Shown here: in pieces, positions 45,360-54,467 of the stretch | Position numbering within the stretch: position 1 is the stretch's first letter | Layout of the letters: each line of letters starts with the position of its first letter | Assembly: GCF_025024155.1 (NCBI RefSeq) | Contig: NW_026251797.1 | Span: forward strand, 62,001-126,000 | Length of the DNA stretch: 64,000 nucleotides | DNA from: Gamsiella multidivaricata | Lineage: Eukaryota > Mortierellomycota > Mortierellomycetes > Mortierellales > Mortierellaceae | Direction of reading: 5' to 3' | Made by a program: the position numbers and the translations under genes | Notes under the pieces: generated by a model | The model's database searches: none | Told to the model about the DNA's origin: nothing | The model's input: the letters and a program-made list of their open reading frames with translations, nothing else

Positions 45360-45606
45360 TAAGTATCAAAGAAAAAAGGTCGAAATTATGAAAACATGCT
45401 AACACTTTTTCCGTGGACTGTACCTCTATCTCTCTGTATAATAAAGATCATCCGTTCTAGCCCTTGTCTCTTGTCCCCTGCCTCTTGTGTTCCTACCTCG
45501 TGTCCTCTTGTTCCTGCACTTGTTCCTTCCTTCGTTTTGTTGCTATTACATTCCGCCATCCACTCAAATGAGGACTCAAATGAGAGATAAATTAAGGGGA
45601 ACATAC

Positions 45607-47219
45607 CAGTCGACTCTTTGAGATCTTGTCCTCTTCAATTTCTTTGGAGCAACATCCGAGGTGACAGGGATCTTTGCACAGGCTGCTTGAAGAAGTTGTC
45701 GATCTCCAAAAGGTAAAGGCTTGGCAGACATCCTTCGGAGTGTCTCTTCTTTCACTAGAAAAGCAAATTCAAGACAAGCCTCCATGCAACGACGCATCTT
45801 TTTGCCGAAATCATTTTTGGTAAGAGGTATCACCATACTGTTGATGGCATAAAATCTGAAAACACCAACGAAGTCCATCTTGTAGAAAGTTGTTTCATTT
45901 CCACAGGAAAGTGAACCGAAGACGGAAAATCCTTTCGGTGGTTGACACTCAAGACTGAGTATCTTTATCTGGGAAATCCAAGCGTCCCGCATACACCTCT
46001 TGAGTTTGTAGAGGTCAAAAAGATGCTTATCCGGTTTAGGGTGATAGAGTAATCCAGCCTCTGCGATATAGATTTGTTGTCCATTATGAAGCCCAACACC
46101 GTCTGCCATCTCTGAAGTTTCCTTCGCCTCAGCCATCAAATCACGCCTGAAGTTTTTTCGGACATCCACTCCATCCAAATAAACCTCGAATATCCTTGTT
46201 TGAACGTCTACAAGATGCAAAGCCGAACTAATGAATACCCAAGTGCACTGAGAAAACCCCTGACGTTCGCAAAGCTCTGTTGGTATCTGATTGGAGAACC
46301 TGAAATGATCATAACTGGAACAAGAACAAATGTAAGTAGTCAATACTCATGCAATCAGAAAAAACCCACAAAGATATGACATACTATGATAAAACGACCT
46401 TGGAAACGTAATCTGCAATGTCATCCTCCAATAGTACTCCGCGACGAATGCTGTTGACGTCGTCGAAATTTGCATTGTCAGGGCAAAGCTGCTGAAATCG
46501 ACTCGGCAAATTCGCCCATTCTAAGATGATGCCGCCGATTACACCTCGTTGCAAGGCAAGGACGGGTGAACAATAGTTCCTCTGAGAAAGGAACATCTCG
46601 AAATCAGAATCAGGACCTGTGAGGTCTGCAACAAAGTCTAGTGCGACAGAGTGTGGATTATCACACTTTGTTCTAAAGGATAAGAACAATGATAATATGT
46701 CGTGTCCATCAATCATCCACGTTGTAGATTGGTTGAGTGTTGCCAATGCATCATGTTCCAATGCCTCGGCTACGGATGATTGACGGAGGAATTAGCGGAT
46801 AAAACATTTTGAGATTTGTCTCCATTAACAAAGAAGTTCACTTACCAAGAGGAACCGAGAAAATTGTGGAATCTGATTTATCCGACCCCTAGTCTACGGC
46901 AACTTCTTTCTTGTCAAACCCTTTTTCTAGAATTTTAACAAGTGCAACATTAAAACGAAGGTGTAAATATCAAATAAATCTTGAAACATCATCTCAGAAT
47001 TCCGATAATTCATTTACCATCTTTATAGACCTTGAGACTATGTATCATTCGTGCACGGACAGACTTTTTCACATCCGTAGTCGTAGGCCGTGAAAGCATA
47101 TCATATATCGTCAATGACGTCTCATCTTCATCCAGAGAATTGGTTTGAAGGAATGCGATATATGATACGTCGTCATTTTCTGGATTATTCAACAGTGTGC
47201 ACAAGGGGCAATCAAACAT
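45607..47219 (-). pseudogene. Unrecognised multi-exon gene with CPLC start (gene A), one premature stop and a TE in its 3' part
   Basis: Exons 47018-47219, 46846-46926, 46385-46769 and 45607-46314 join with consistent phases. The start MFDCPLCTLLNNPEN has a CxxC. Exon 2 contains an in-frame TAG (46889-46891) in otherwise good coding sequence, so the gene is broken or needs a different splice. The body has TTWMIDGHDILSLFLSF, FSVFGSLSCGNETTFYKMD and DLYKLKRCMRDAWISQIK; no family is recognised. The last visible exon ends with a GTATGT donor, and the nested mariners lie in the following intron. A Cys/His C-terminal exon at 40625 might belong to it. It is divergent from the small ORF at 47587. Confidence 0.6.
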
Positions 47220-47586
47220 CGCTCTCCTTTAAGAGTGAGGAGTGTGCGGCGTAAACAAATTGCGTGATCGAAGATCTTGGACGGGGGAGCTGGAGTTAGC
47301 CATTTTTGGCTCCTGTGTATGTGCCAAAACGACATGCATAAACAAACTGACTGAGCATGTGCGGGGGAGCTCGAAAAAAGAGTGAGGGGTGTGCGGCGTA
47401 AACAAATTGCGTGATCGAAGATCTTGGACGGGGGAACTGGAGTTAGCCATTTTTGGCTTCTGTGTGTGTGCCAAAACGGCGTGTTGACAAACTGACTGAA
47501 TCAATTTTTGGCTTTGTGTTTTCTTTTATTTGGTCTTGTCCAAACAAATTAATTCACAGCTTGCTCTTTGATCTTCCTTTTACACA
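47220..47586. promoter_or_regulatory. Bidirectional promoter region with a 147-bp tandem repeat
   Basis: Copy 1 starts at 47233 and copy 2 at 47380 (about 1.8 copies); each begins GAGTGAGGRGTGTGCGGCGT and includes AACAAATTGCGTG, GATCTTGGACGGGG and TGTGCCAAAACG. The block is repeated on the other strand at 54295-54430. It separates the divergent gene A and the small Cys-rich ORF. Confidence 0.75.
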
Positions 47587-47811
47587 ATGTCAAATCCGGA
47601 AGCAATTCGTTGTCAGTATTACCACTGCATTCATGGATATCTCGACCATTCAAAGCAAGACTTGGAAAAAAATCAGCGACGACATGTTCTACTGTATCAT
47701 GAGGATCAACCACTCATCTTAGGCTTCAAAGGAGCGCAATTTACGTTCAAGAGAGATTCTTCTCACGACATGAAATACGTTTGCCTTTGCGACAAGGCGT
47801 GTCACGGATAG
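47587..47811 (+). CDS. Small Cys/His-rich ORF (74 residues), unrecognised
   Basis: MSNPEAIRCQYYHCIHGY opens with Cys and His spaced as in a zinc site and ends VCLCDKACHG, giving a Cys cluster at each end. The composition is plausible. It is driven by the repeat-bearing promoter shared with gene A. No family is recognised; it may be a stand-alone protein or the first exon of a lost gene. Confidence 0.4.
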   Translation: MSNPEAIRCQYYHCIHGYLDHSKQDLEKNQRRHVLLYHEDQPLILGFKGAQFTFKRDSSHDMKYVCLCDKACHG

Positions 47812-48141
47812 CACCATAGCGTGTGGTGCAGAGTGACAGTTGAGCTGCGCACACAATTGCTCATATTGATTTGTGACTGCTTCTACGCGCTCACGCGCTT
47901 GCACGCGTACCTCTGCCACCGTATGCTCGATCAACATATGTTCAACGAAGTATCTTTATTGATATTGCCATTATCCGGCCCGCCTAGAACCATTGTCCGG
48001 CCCGTCTAGAACCATTGCACCTGATCCATACCTTTGTGCTATTCCTAGCAAATATACCTCGCGTCCCGTAGTAGCCATCCGAGTATCCTGACCAAGAATC
48101 CTAGAAACACATAAATAGAGCCATAGAATCCATAGCATATA
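47812..48141. other. Non-coding spacer with a duplicated CCATTGTCCGGCCCG block
   Basis: No gene is recognised. ATTATCCGGCCCGCCTAGAA and ATTGTCCGGCCCGTCTAGAA lie in tandem at about 47970-48012. Confidence 0.5.
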
Positions 48142-48511
48142 TGCAACAGGATTACCACTCGGTTACCAAGCTGCACGGTTACGACACACAGAGCCAGGAT
48201 GGGAGCCCGGCATCATGACAACACCACTACGACACTGTACAATAGGCCCCAGACATGTATATATAGACCCTACTTACGATCATTTGTCGCATATTTCACC
48301 AGAGTTCACTGTATATTTAGTTTAACAAGTGTACCTCCAGCTCACTATTATATTTAATACAAATAAATACCTAATCGGTGTGGTGTGTGGAGCCACATCT
48401 CTTTCTCACTTAATTCTGAATCCCAAAAATATCTCATCATTAAACAGCATTCATTTCTACGCATTCCTACTTGACCACTGCCCTTGACCCCTTGACTCTG
48501 CTGCTGTTGCA
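48142..48511 (+). mobile_element. 370-bp solo LTR
   Basis: TGCAACAG...CTGTTGCA ends are flanked by ATATA on both sides (48137-48141, 48512-48516). It is the longer relative of the 213-bp LTR at 42361-42573, in opposite orientation. No internal retroelement region adjoins it. Confidence 0.9.
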
Positions 48512-48840
48512 ATATAACCTCAGTCTGCAATACATTTCTTCCTTACCTTGTCCACTGTCTGGCTCCTCCATAACACATATCCCACTCTTCCAAGTCTGTT
48601 CCTGACAAGGCGTTTCCGAATCCGTACACTCTTCGACAACATATTCAGGGTGATGGAAAGGACCATAAACCTTGCAGAGTCATTGGCTTTCTTCTCAAGG
48701 ATATTGCAGCCGGCAAGATGACCCGTGATAGCGATACAATCTCTTTTGGTCCATCACAGCAGCGAGGAGACAGCAAAGAAGCCGATGAGATTTCAATCCA
48801 AAAACAATAAAACGAAATTAGATCTTTTCCTGACTCTTGT
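48512..48840. other. Spacer between the solo LTR and the chromovirus
   Basis: A plus-strand open stretch near 48660-48810 (KMTRDSDTISFGPSQQRGDS) ends in TAA and could be the end of a broken gene; no family is seen. The last five bases, CTTGT, are the chromovirus target duplication. Confidence 0.4.
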
Positions 48841-49028
48841 TGTAATAGCTCTAGGCAGTCGAGGGCAGGGGTAAGGATGGAAAGGGTTGGAATGCGTGCT
48901 GTATTAAGATGGCAACTAGCTGGTCTATATATCTATGTCTACGGTCCGGTTCCGGCCCGGCCGGTTGTCTATAGCCGAGGCCCCAGTCCTTTCGGAGTCG
49001 GGGCTATAAGCGGGGTTATCCTGTTACA
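48841..49028 (-). repeat. 3' LTR of the chromovirus
   Basis: 188 bp with TG..CA ends; downstream LTR in the sense of transcription. The adjoining GGGAAGG on the minus strand is a short polypurine-tract candidate. Confidence 0.93.
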
Positions 49029-49051
49029 CCTTCCCATTAAAAAAAATAATT

Positions 49052-52000
49052 TTACAGTCTATGCTGTTTCTTGTACTGCCGTAAAAGTCGCGCACAGTTG
49101 GTCATATTGCTCTCTGGTTCCCATGTGGAGTCCTCCCTTGCATATCCTTGCCACTTGACCAGGTACTCCACGCGATTGTTGTTGTTTCGATGCTCCATGA
49201 TCGTCTCAGCCTCGTATTCTTCCTCGCCATCAATGATCTCTGGTGCTGGCCTCGCATGTGCACGTCGGCCGAATGTCACCGGTGAAGGTAAGTAGGGTCG
49301 AAAGCGGTCAACGTGGAATATATCGTGTATCTTCATGGCCGGGGGTAGCTCAATGCGGAAAGAGACCGGTGAGTGCTGTTCCAGGATGGTATAAGGTCCG
49401 ATGAAGCGTGCCTGCAACTTCTTGGTGGGGCGATTCCTGTCAGCAGCAACAGTGATGTCTTCTGTACTCAGCAGCACCTGGTCTCCAACTTTGAAATCGT
49501 GATCACGGCGACGAGAATCCGCATTCTTGGTCTGCCGTTCCTGAGCATCTGCGATGGCCTCTTGCGCGAGGACTAATGCTGTGCTCTGTGCCTCTACGAA
49601 TTCCATGACACTGGGATTGGGACTGGGCTGAGGTTGTAGCAGAGACGACGGTACGCGTGGGTGAAATCCCAGGTTCAAAAAAAATGGGGACTGGCCAGTG
49701 GTGGCATTGCTGGAGTTGTTGTAGGCGAACTCAGCGGCGGATAGGAGTAGATCCCAGTTTGTCTGTCGCTGGTCCACGAAGGCGCGTAAAATGGACTCCA
49801 GTGTCTGGTTGGCACGCTCGGTCTGTCCATCGGTCTGAGGGTGGAAGGCGGTCGACATGGCCAGCTTGACGTCCATGAGGCGGTGCAGCTCCTTCCAAAA
49901 ACGACTGGTGAACTTAGTGTCGCGATCAGAGACGATCGAGGTCGGCATGCCGTGCAAGCGAAAGACGTTGTCAAAGAACTGTCGAGCTACGTCGGATGCT
50001 GTGTCGGTGGTGTGGGCTGGGACGAAGTGGACCTGCTTTGACAGTTTGTCGACGAAGACCGTGATGGAGTCATAGCCGCGAGGAGTCTTGGGTAGCTTGA
50101 CAATAAAATCCATCGTCACCGTCTCCCATCGCTGAGTAGGGATCTCGAGGGGCTGGAGTAGACCGGCAGGTCGCTGGTGGCTGGGCTTGTTCCGTTGGCA
50201 ACTCTCACAGGTTTGCACGTACTGCCGGGTGTCACGTGCGATGTGAGGCCAGTACACAGTGCGACGGAGTGCATCGTATGTCTTGTCGAAACCAAGGTGG
50301 CCGGCGATGGCGGAGTCGTGGGCATCGTGAAGAAGAGAGAGACGAATGTCAGATTTCTGGGGGATGCAGACAAGGTTGTCTCCTCTGCGATCAACACAAA
50401 GAAGACCATCAATCAAGCGGTAACGCGGTGGTGTACTTCCCTCGAGGCAGCTTTCATAGATGGGACCGAGCTTGGGGTCGTCCCGGTAGCTGTCTACAAG
50501 GCGCTGCCTCAAACCTGAATCCAGCTGAACGGTCATTGAGTTGATGTTGACTGCAGGGGGGTCTTGGTCATGATGGTCCGGTCGTCGCGATAGAGCGTCG
50601 GGAACGATATTGTCGACTCCACGTTTGTACTTGAAGTCGAAGTCGTACTCCTGCAGCAACTCCATCCATCGTGCCTGGCGTCTAGTTAACTTGGGTTGGG
50701 TTGGGAAGTGCTGAAGAGTAGCATGGTCGGTGTAAACGACAAAATGTGTCCCGTCCAGATAGTATCGCCATGTCCGAAGTGCGTGCACAACCGCCAATAG
50801 TTCCTGTTCGTGGGTGGGATAATTGCGTTCGGCGCTGTTCAGTTTGCGGGACGTGAACGCCACGGGTCTTGACTCACCATGTTCATCAGTCTGGAACAAG
50901 ACAGCGCCTAGCGCGAATCCAGACGCGTCGGTTTCAACTGTGGTTGGTAGATCGGGATCGAATATTCGCAGCACAGGTGCTTTGCTGATCGCCTCCTTCA
51001 GGGTGGTGAAAGCGCGTTCTTTGTCCGTGTCCCAGGAAAATTCCACGCCTTCACCTAACAGAGCCGTGAGAGGGAGAGCGATGTTAGCAAAGTTGTTGAT
51101 GTATGTGTGGTAGAACTGTGCGAGGCCAATGAATTGTTGCACGTCCTTCTGCTTCGATGGGCGAGGCCATTCCCTGATAGCCTTGACGTGGCCGGCGCTG
51201 GTGTGGATGCCATCCTTTGAGATGACATGTCCGAGGAATTCAGTTTCTTCTTGCATGAAGGAGCACTTGCTCAACTTCGCATAGAGGCCGTTCTTGCGGA
51301 GGAGCGCCAGCACACTTCGGATGTGGGCAATGTGCTCTTGTTTCGTCTTGGAGTAAATAAGAATGTCATCAAGATAAACAACAACCCATTTGTCTAAAAC
51401 CGGATCCAAAACCTTGAACATCATGTTGGAGAAAGATGCAGGAGCATTAGTGAGACCAAAGGGTACCACATTGAACTCGTAGTGTCCGTACCGACAGCGA
51501 AATGCTGTCTTGTGCGTATGAGGCTCAAATATCCGTTGCTGATGGTATCCTGACAGCAAGTCCAGTTTCGAAAAGTATCGTGCCCCTCGGAACCTGTCGA
51601 TGAGCTCGTCGATGCGAGGGAGCGGGTGGCGGTTCTTCCTTGTGATTCGGTTGAGTCCACGGTAGTCAACGCACATTCGGAGCGCACCATCCTTTTTTCT
51701 GACGAAAAGGACGGGCGCGCCATAAGGCGATGTGCTGGGCTTAATGAATCCTTTGGCGAGGAGGTCGTCGAGCTGTCTCCTGAGCTCGTCCAGTTCCGCA
51801 ATAGAGAGGCGGATCACAGGGCGGAATGGCGGGTCTGCGTTGGGGTCAGTCTCGATTTTCATAGCATCCCCTCGGTCTGGTGGTAGACCGGCGGGGAGTG
51901 AGTTGGGGAAGACGTCTGCAAACTCCTGAAGTACAATGGGTCGGACTTCGGGCGGAAGATCAGGTGTGGAAGGTTTGGTATCGTCGTCGTTTTCATCATC

Positions 52001-53032
52001 GCCGTCGTTGTCATTGTCGTTGTCGCCGCCGATTTTCACCAGAGCCATGAACACTTCCGCGTCAGGCTGAGCTGCAAGAGTATGAAAGTGCAAGTGACTC
52101 ATCAAGAGGCCACGGGACTTAGCTGTAATGGATGAGGGTGCGAAGCCTCGACACGTCCAATGAACGGTGTTGCCATTATGTGTGAAATGAAGGTCGTTGG
52201 TACGCCAGTCGATGTTGGGGTTGATGTGTGTGAGCCATGGTTTACCGAGGATAAGGTCGTATTTTTTAAGGGGGTAAAGAAGGGTGTTGATGGTGTCGGA
52301 ATAGGAATCTCGTTCGAGTGTGATGGAGGCGGAGTGATTGGTGATGGAAAAAGTACCGTCGGGGAGAACAATAGGAATGGGGGAACAGGAATGGAGAGGA
52401 AGTGAATGTCGTTTTTGAAAAGAAGAGCTAATGACGTTTCCTTCTGCTCCTCCATCAATCAAGATGTGGGCGGGGCGACCGTTAATAGAACCAATAAAAG
52501 TCAGGAGGGTGCGCTCGGCCTCAGCCGTTGTGAAGGACTGCAGCCGAACGGTACGCTTACGAAGGCGCTTCAGCTGGGTCTTGGAGAGGGCTGGTGCTAG
52601 AGTAGCGAGAGAGGCAAGTGGGTCCAGGTCCACTGCCTCAGACGACCTAGACACCACGGACGGGTCGTACGTGGGTTGTGGTTTGTCTGAGACGGTTGGC
52701 AGGACATCAGGGGCATGGTGAGATTCGATGGTTGTTTTTGTTGTCTTTGCTTTTCTTGGAGCATTTTTGTACGATTGGAAGGGAGCGAGCATAGGCACAG
52801 TGGAATTGTTTTTATTTTTTGAGGAATAATTACTTAACTCTGAGTGGTGCTCACTCCCCTTGTCCAGAAGAGAAGGGGAGGGAACTTCAGCGACCAAGTC
52901 CTGGACTAAGCCTGATCGCTGGAGGCGTTTCCCGCCGAAGCAGAACCAACACCCGCGGCAACCGAGAGGTTGTTCATATTGCTGCCACGGCAGTCTCGTG
53001 CCATATGGCCGTCTTGTCGGCACTTGTAGCAA
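49052..53032 (-). CDS. Chromovirus Pol polyprotein (protease, RT, RNase H, integrase, chromodomain)
   Basis: One frame of 1326 codons without internal stops; it overlaps the 3' end of gag in another phase, as usual for Gypsy elements that frameshift to make Pol. Protease: ILIDGGAEGNVIS, where the active-site D-S/T-G reads D-G-G. Reverse transcriptase: RMCVDYRGLNRITRKNRHPL, FSKLDLLSGYHQ, FGLTNAPASF, VVYLDDILIYS. RNase H: VETDASGFALGAVLF and YTDHATL. Integrase: HHCC finger (GHLGFDKTYDAL, CESCQRNK), MDFIVKLP, VSDRDTKFTS and TDGQTERANQTLES. Chromodomain near the end: VEYLVKWQGYAREDSTWEPE. The true N-terminus of the Pol part is set by the frameshift site. It looks functional except for the protease substitution, whose effect is unknown. 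Confidence 0.95.
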   Translation of the reverse strand: MLQVPTRRPYGTRLPWQQYEQPLGCRGCWFCFGGKRLQRSGLVQDLVAEVPSPSLLDKGSEHHSELSNYSSKNKNNSTVPMLAPFQSYKNAPRKAKTTKTTIESHHAPDVLPTVSDKPQPTYDPSVVSRSSEAVDLDPLASLATLAPALSKTQLKRLRKRTVRLQSFTTAEAERTLLTFIGSINGRPAHILIDGGAEGNVISSSFQKRHSLPLHSCSPIPIVLPDGTFSITNHSASITLERDSYSDTINTLLYPLKKYDLILGKPWLTHINPNIDWRTNDLHFTHNGNTVHWTCRGFAPSSITAKSRGLLMSHLHFHTLAAQPDAEVFMALVKIGGDNDNDNDGDDENDDDTKPSTPDLPPEVRPIVLQEFADVFPNSLPAGLPPDRGDAMKIETDPNADPPFRPVIRLSIAELDELRRQLDDLLAKGFIKPSTSPYGAPVLFVRKKDGALRMCVDYRGLNRITRKNRHPLPRIDELIDRFRGARYFSKLDLLSGYHQQRIFEPHTHKTAFRCRYGHYEFNVVPFGLTNAPASFSNMMFKVLDPVLDKWVVVYLDDILIYSKTKQEHIAHIRSVLALLRKNGLYAKLSKCSFMQEETEFLGHVISKDGIHTSAGHVKAIREWPRPSKQKDVQQFIGLAQFYHTYINNFANIALPLTALLGEGVEFSWDTDKERAFTTLKEAISKAPVLRIFDPDLPTTVETDASGFALGAVLFQTDEHGESRPVAFTSRKLNSAERNYPTHEQELLAVVHALRTWRYYLDGTHFVVYTDHATLQHFPTQPKLTRRQARWMELLQEYDFDFKYKRGVDNIVPDALSRRPDHHDQDPPAVNINSMTVQLDSGLRQRLVDSYRDDPKLGPIYESCLEGSTPPRYRLIDGLLCVDRRGDNLVCIPQKSDIRLSLLHDAHDSAIAGHLGFDKTYDALRRTVYWPHIARDTRQYVQTCESCQRNKPSHQRPAGLLQPLEIPTQRWETVTMDFIVKLPKTPRGYDSITVFVDKLSKQVHFVPAHTTDTASDVARQFFDNVFRLHGMPTSIVSDRDTKFTSRFWKELHRLMDVKLAMSTAFHPQTDGQTERANQTLESILRAFVDQRQTNWDLLLSAAEFAYNNSSNATTGQSPFFLNLGFHPRVPSSLLQPQPSPNPSVMEFVEAQSTALVLAQEAIADAQERQTKNADSRRRDHDFKVGDQVLLSTEDITVAADRNRPTKKLQARFIGPYTILEQHSPVSFRIELPPAMKIHDIFHVDRFRPYLPSPVTFGRRAHARPAPEIIDGEEEYEAETIMEHRNNNNRVEYLVKWQGYAREDSTWEPESNMTNCARLLRQYKKQHRL

Positions 53033-53879
53033 GCACCCCGGGCTCGAAGGCGGGCGCGTTCGGTGTCGTTGAGTGGGGCGAGGTTGTGGCGGCCGTTATT
53101 GTTGTTGACCTGGCGGCGGAGTGCATTGAGCTCCAGTCGCAGGTTATCCAACTCCATGGCCATCGGGTCGGGTAGACTGGCGGTGTGGGCGGTGAGGAAG
53201 GCATGTGCAGGGGTAGGAGTGGCATGGTTGGCGTTAGTGGGAGTGCGATTGGGTAAGGAGAAATTATAAATGGTGTCAAACTGCTCGGCAGCCTGACACA
53301 TCTCGTGGATAGACACCGGGCTGCGGCTGTTGATGGCGAGGCTCATCAACATCTGGCGCAGGGCTAACGGGCGCCTGCCAAGAAGCATGACTTGGCAGAG
53401 TCCTCGAGCATAATACGAGCCTCAGGGTGGGTCTCGTTCGTGCACAAAATGGCCAGGTAGCGACGAGTGCGACTGACATAGTCAGCAACAGTGCTAGACA
53501 TTTTGATTCCGAAGAGGAGGGTTCGGACATGATCATAAAATCCAGCGGGGCGGAACTCCGCTCGAAAAAGCTCCTCGAACTGGAACCAGGGTGTCGTGTC
53601 CGGCGCTTGCAAGCCGTCCCACCAGAGGAGGCCAGTGGGGCCGAGGTACGCAACAGCTGTGACCGTGCGCGAGTCTTCGCTGATGCGAGCACCAATGAAA
53701 AAACGGCGGACAGTGGTAAGCCATGCTTCGCAAGCGAAGCCATCCCGCACTCCGTTGAAGGCAGTGGGAGACGGGTACCTGTAGGAGGGTAACAGGACCT
53801 GGACGGGGGCAGGGGCGGGGGCAGGGGTGGATTCATTCATGGTTAGGGAGGAAAAAAGGGATGACAGTTGGTCGGCCAA
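52906..53879 (-). pseudogene. Chromovirus Gag, split by a one-base frame change
   Basis: The first frame starts at 53879 (MADQLSSLFSSLTMNES) and carries the retrotransposon Gag capsid-like region (WLTTVRRFFIGAR, LLWWDGL, FEELFRAEF, VADYVSRTRRYL). It stops at TAG after FLAGAR near 53364. The expected continuation, PLALRQMLMSLAIN, is open in another frame (52906-53388) and ends with a CCHC zinc knuckle, CYKCRQDGHMARDC. A single-base indel or sequencing error near 53370 explains the break. Without it the element would be complete. Confidence 0.87.
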
Positions 53880-53976
53880 GGTTTAATTTAATTGGTGGAT
53901 CAGGGTAAAAATTTAGCAGAGTTTCGTGGTACAGGGGGATCGTGGTTCAGGGACAGAGGTGCAGGGGATCGAAGAA

Positions 53977-53988
53977 CCTTTGCTACCA
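53977..53988 (-). other. Primer-binding site (initiator tRNA-Met)
   Basis: On the minus strand TGGTAGCAAAGG directly follows the 5' LTR end (TTACA). TGG pairs with the CCA end, and the rest matches the acceptor/T-arm end of initiator tRNA-Met. Confidence 0.85.
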
Positions 53989-54175
53989 TGTAATAGCTCT
54001 AGGCAGTCGAGGGCAGGGGTAAGGATGGAAGGGTTGGAATGCGTGCTGTATTAAGATGGCAACTAGCTGGTCTATATATCTATGTCTACGGTCCGGTTCC
54101 GGCCCGGCCGGTTGTCTATAGCCGAGGCCCCAGTCCTTTCGGAGTCGGGGCTATAAGCGGGGTTATCCTGTTACA
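53989..54175 (-). repeat. 5' LTR of the chromovirus
   Basis: 187 bp; differs from the 3' LTR by one missing A (GATGGAAGGG against GATGGAAAGGG). Confidence 0.93.
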
Positions 54176-54289
54176 CTTGTGCACAAGATCACGCGATTTG
54201 TTAATGTTGAAACATCATGCAGTCCTCCTGAGAGTTCAATCATTTTGTTTACGCACAGAAACACAAATCCGAAAGTCGATCGATCCTTT

Positions 54290-54440
54290 TTTGTTGACAC
54301 GCAATTTGTTTACGCCGCACACTCCTCACTCTTTTTTTCGAGGTTACCCGCACACTCCTCACTCTTTTTTCGAGGTTACCCGCACATGCTCAGACAGTTT
54401 GTTAATGCACGTCGTTTTTGGCACTCACAGTGCTCATGCA
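54290..54440. repeat. Inverted copy of the 47.2-kb promoter cassette with a 32-bp tandem duplication
   Basis: Reverse-complement matches to 47310-47420 include CACGCAATTTGTTTACGCCG, CACTCCTCACTCTTTTTTCG, CATGCTCAG and CGTCGTTTTTGGCA. Inside, CCGCACACTCCTCACTCTTT with the following CGAGGTTA occurs twice with a period of about 32 bp. It lies just upstream of the Cys-rich ORF at 54468. Confidence 0.82.
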
Positions 54441-54467
54441 AGTCCTTTTTTTAATTCGCGTAGGGCA

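Larger units (their letters stand above)
41980..45420 (+). mobile_element. Outer Tc1/mariner element, interrupted by two later insertions
   Basis: The ends are CAGTCCACGGAAAAAGTGTT at the left and its reverse complement at the right (ending 45420), with about 30 bp of terminal inverted repeat, and TA flanks both sides (41978-41979, 45421-45422). Removing the inner mariner (43739-45359 plus one TA) and the 213-bp solo LTR (42361-42573 plus one target repeat) leaves about 1.6 kb, a normal Tc1 size. It sits where gene A's last visible exon is followed by intron-like sequence. Confidence 0.9.
48841..54175 (-). mobile_element. Full-length Ty3/Gypsy chromovirus (LTR retrotransposon), 5335 bp
   Basis: The LTRs at 48841-49028 and 53989-54175 begin TGTAATAG and end CTGTTACA. 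They are identical apart from one A in a run, which points to a recent insertion. CTTGT is duplicated at 48836-48840 and 54176-54180. Transcription is on the minus strand. The primer-binding site abuts the 5' LTR at about 53977-53988, and its plus strand reads GAACCTTTGCTACCA, the 3' end of initiator methionine tRNA. Gag and pol lie in the order expected for Gypsy elements with a chromodomain at the end of pol. Confidence 0.95.

Noticed and set aside
41022..45607. Direct splice of gene A's last visible exon to the C2H2-like exon at 40625-41022
   Set aside because: The phases would produce a TGA at the junction, so the two parts are listed separately although they may once have been one gene.
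54039..54467. N-terminal extension of the Cys-rich ORF back to 54039
   Set aside because: That part reads through the chromovirus LTR and the promoter cassette repeat, so it is not coding.
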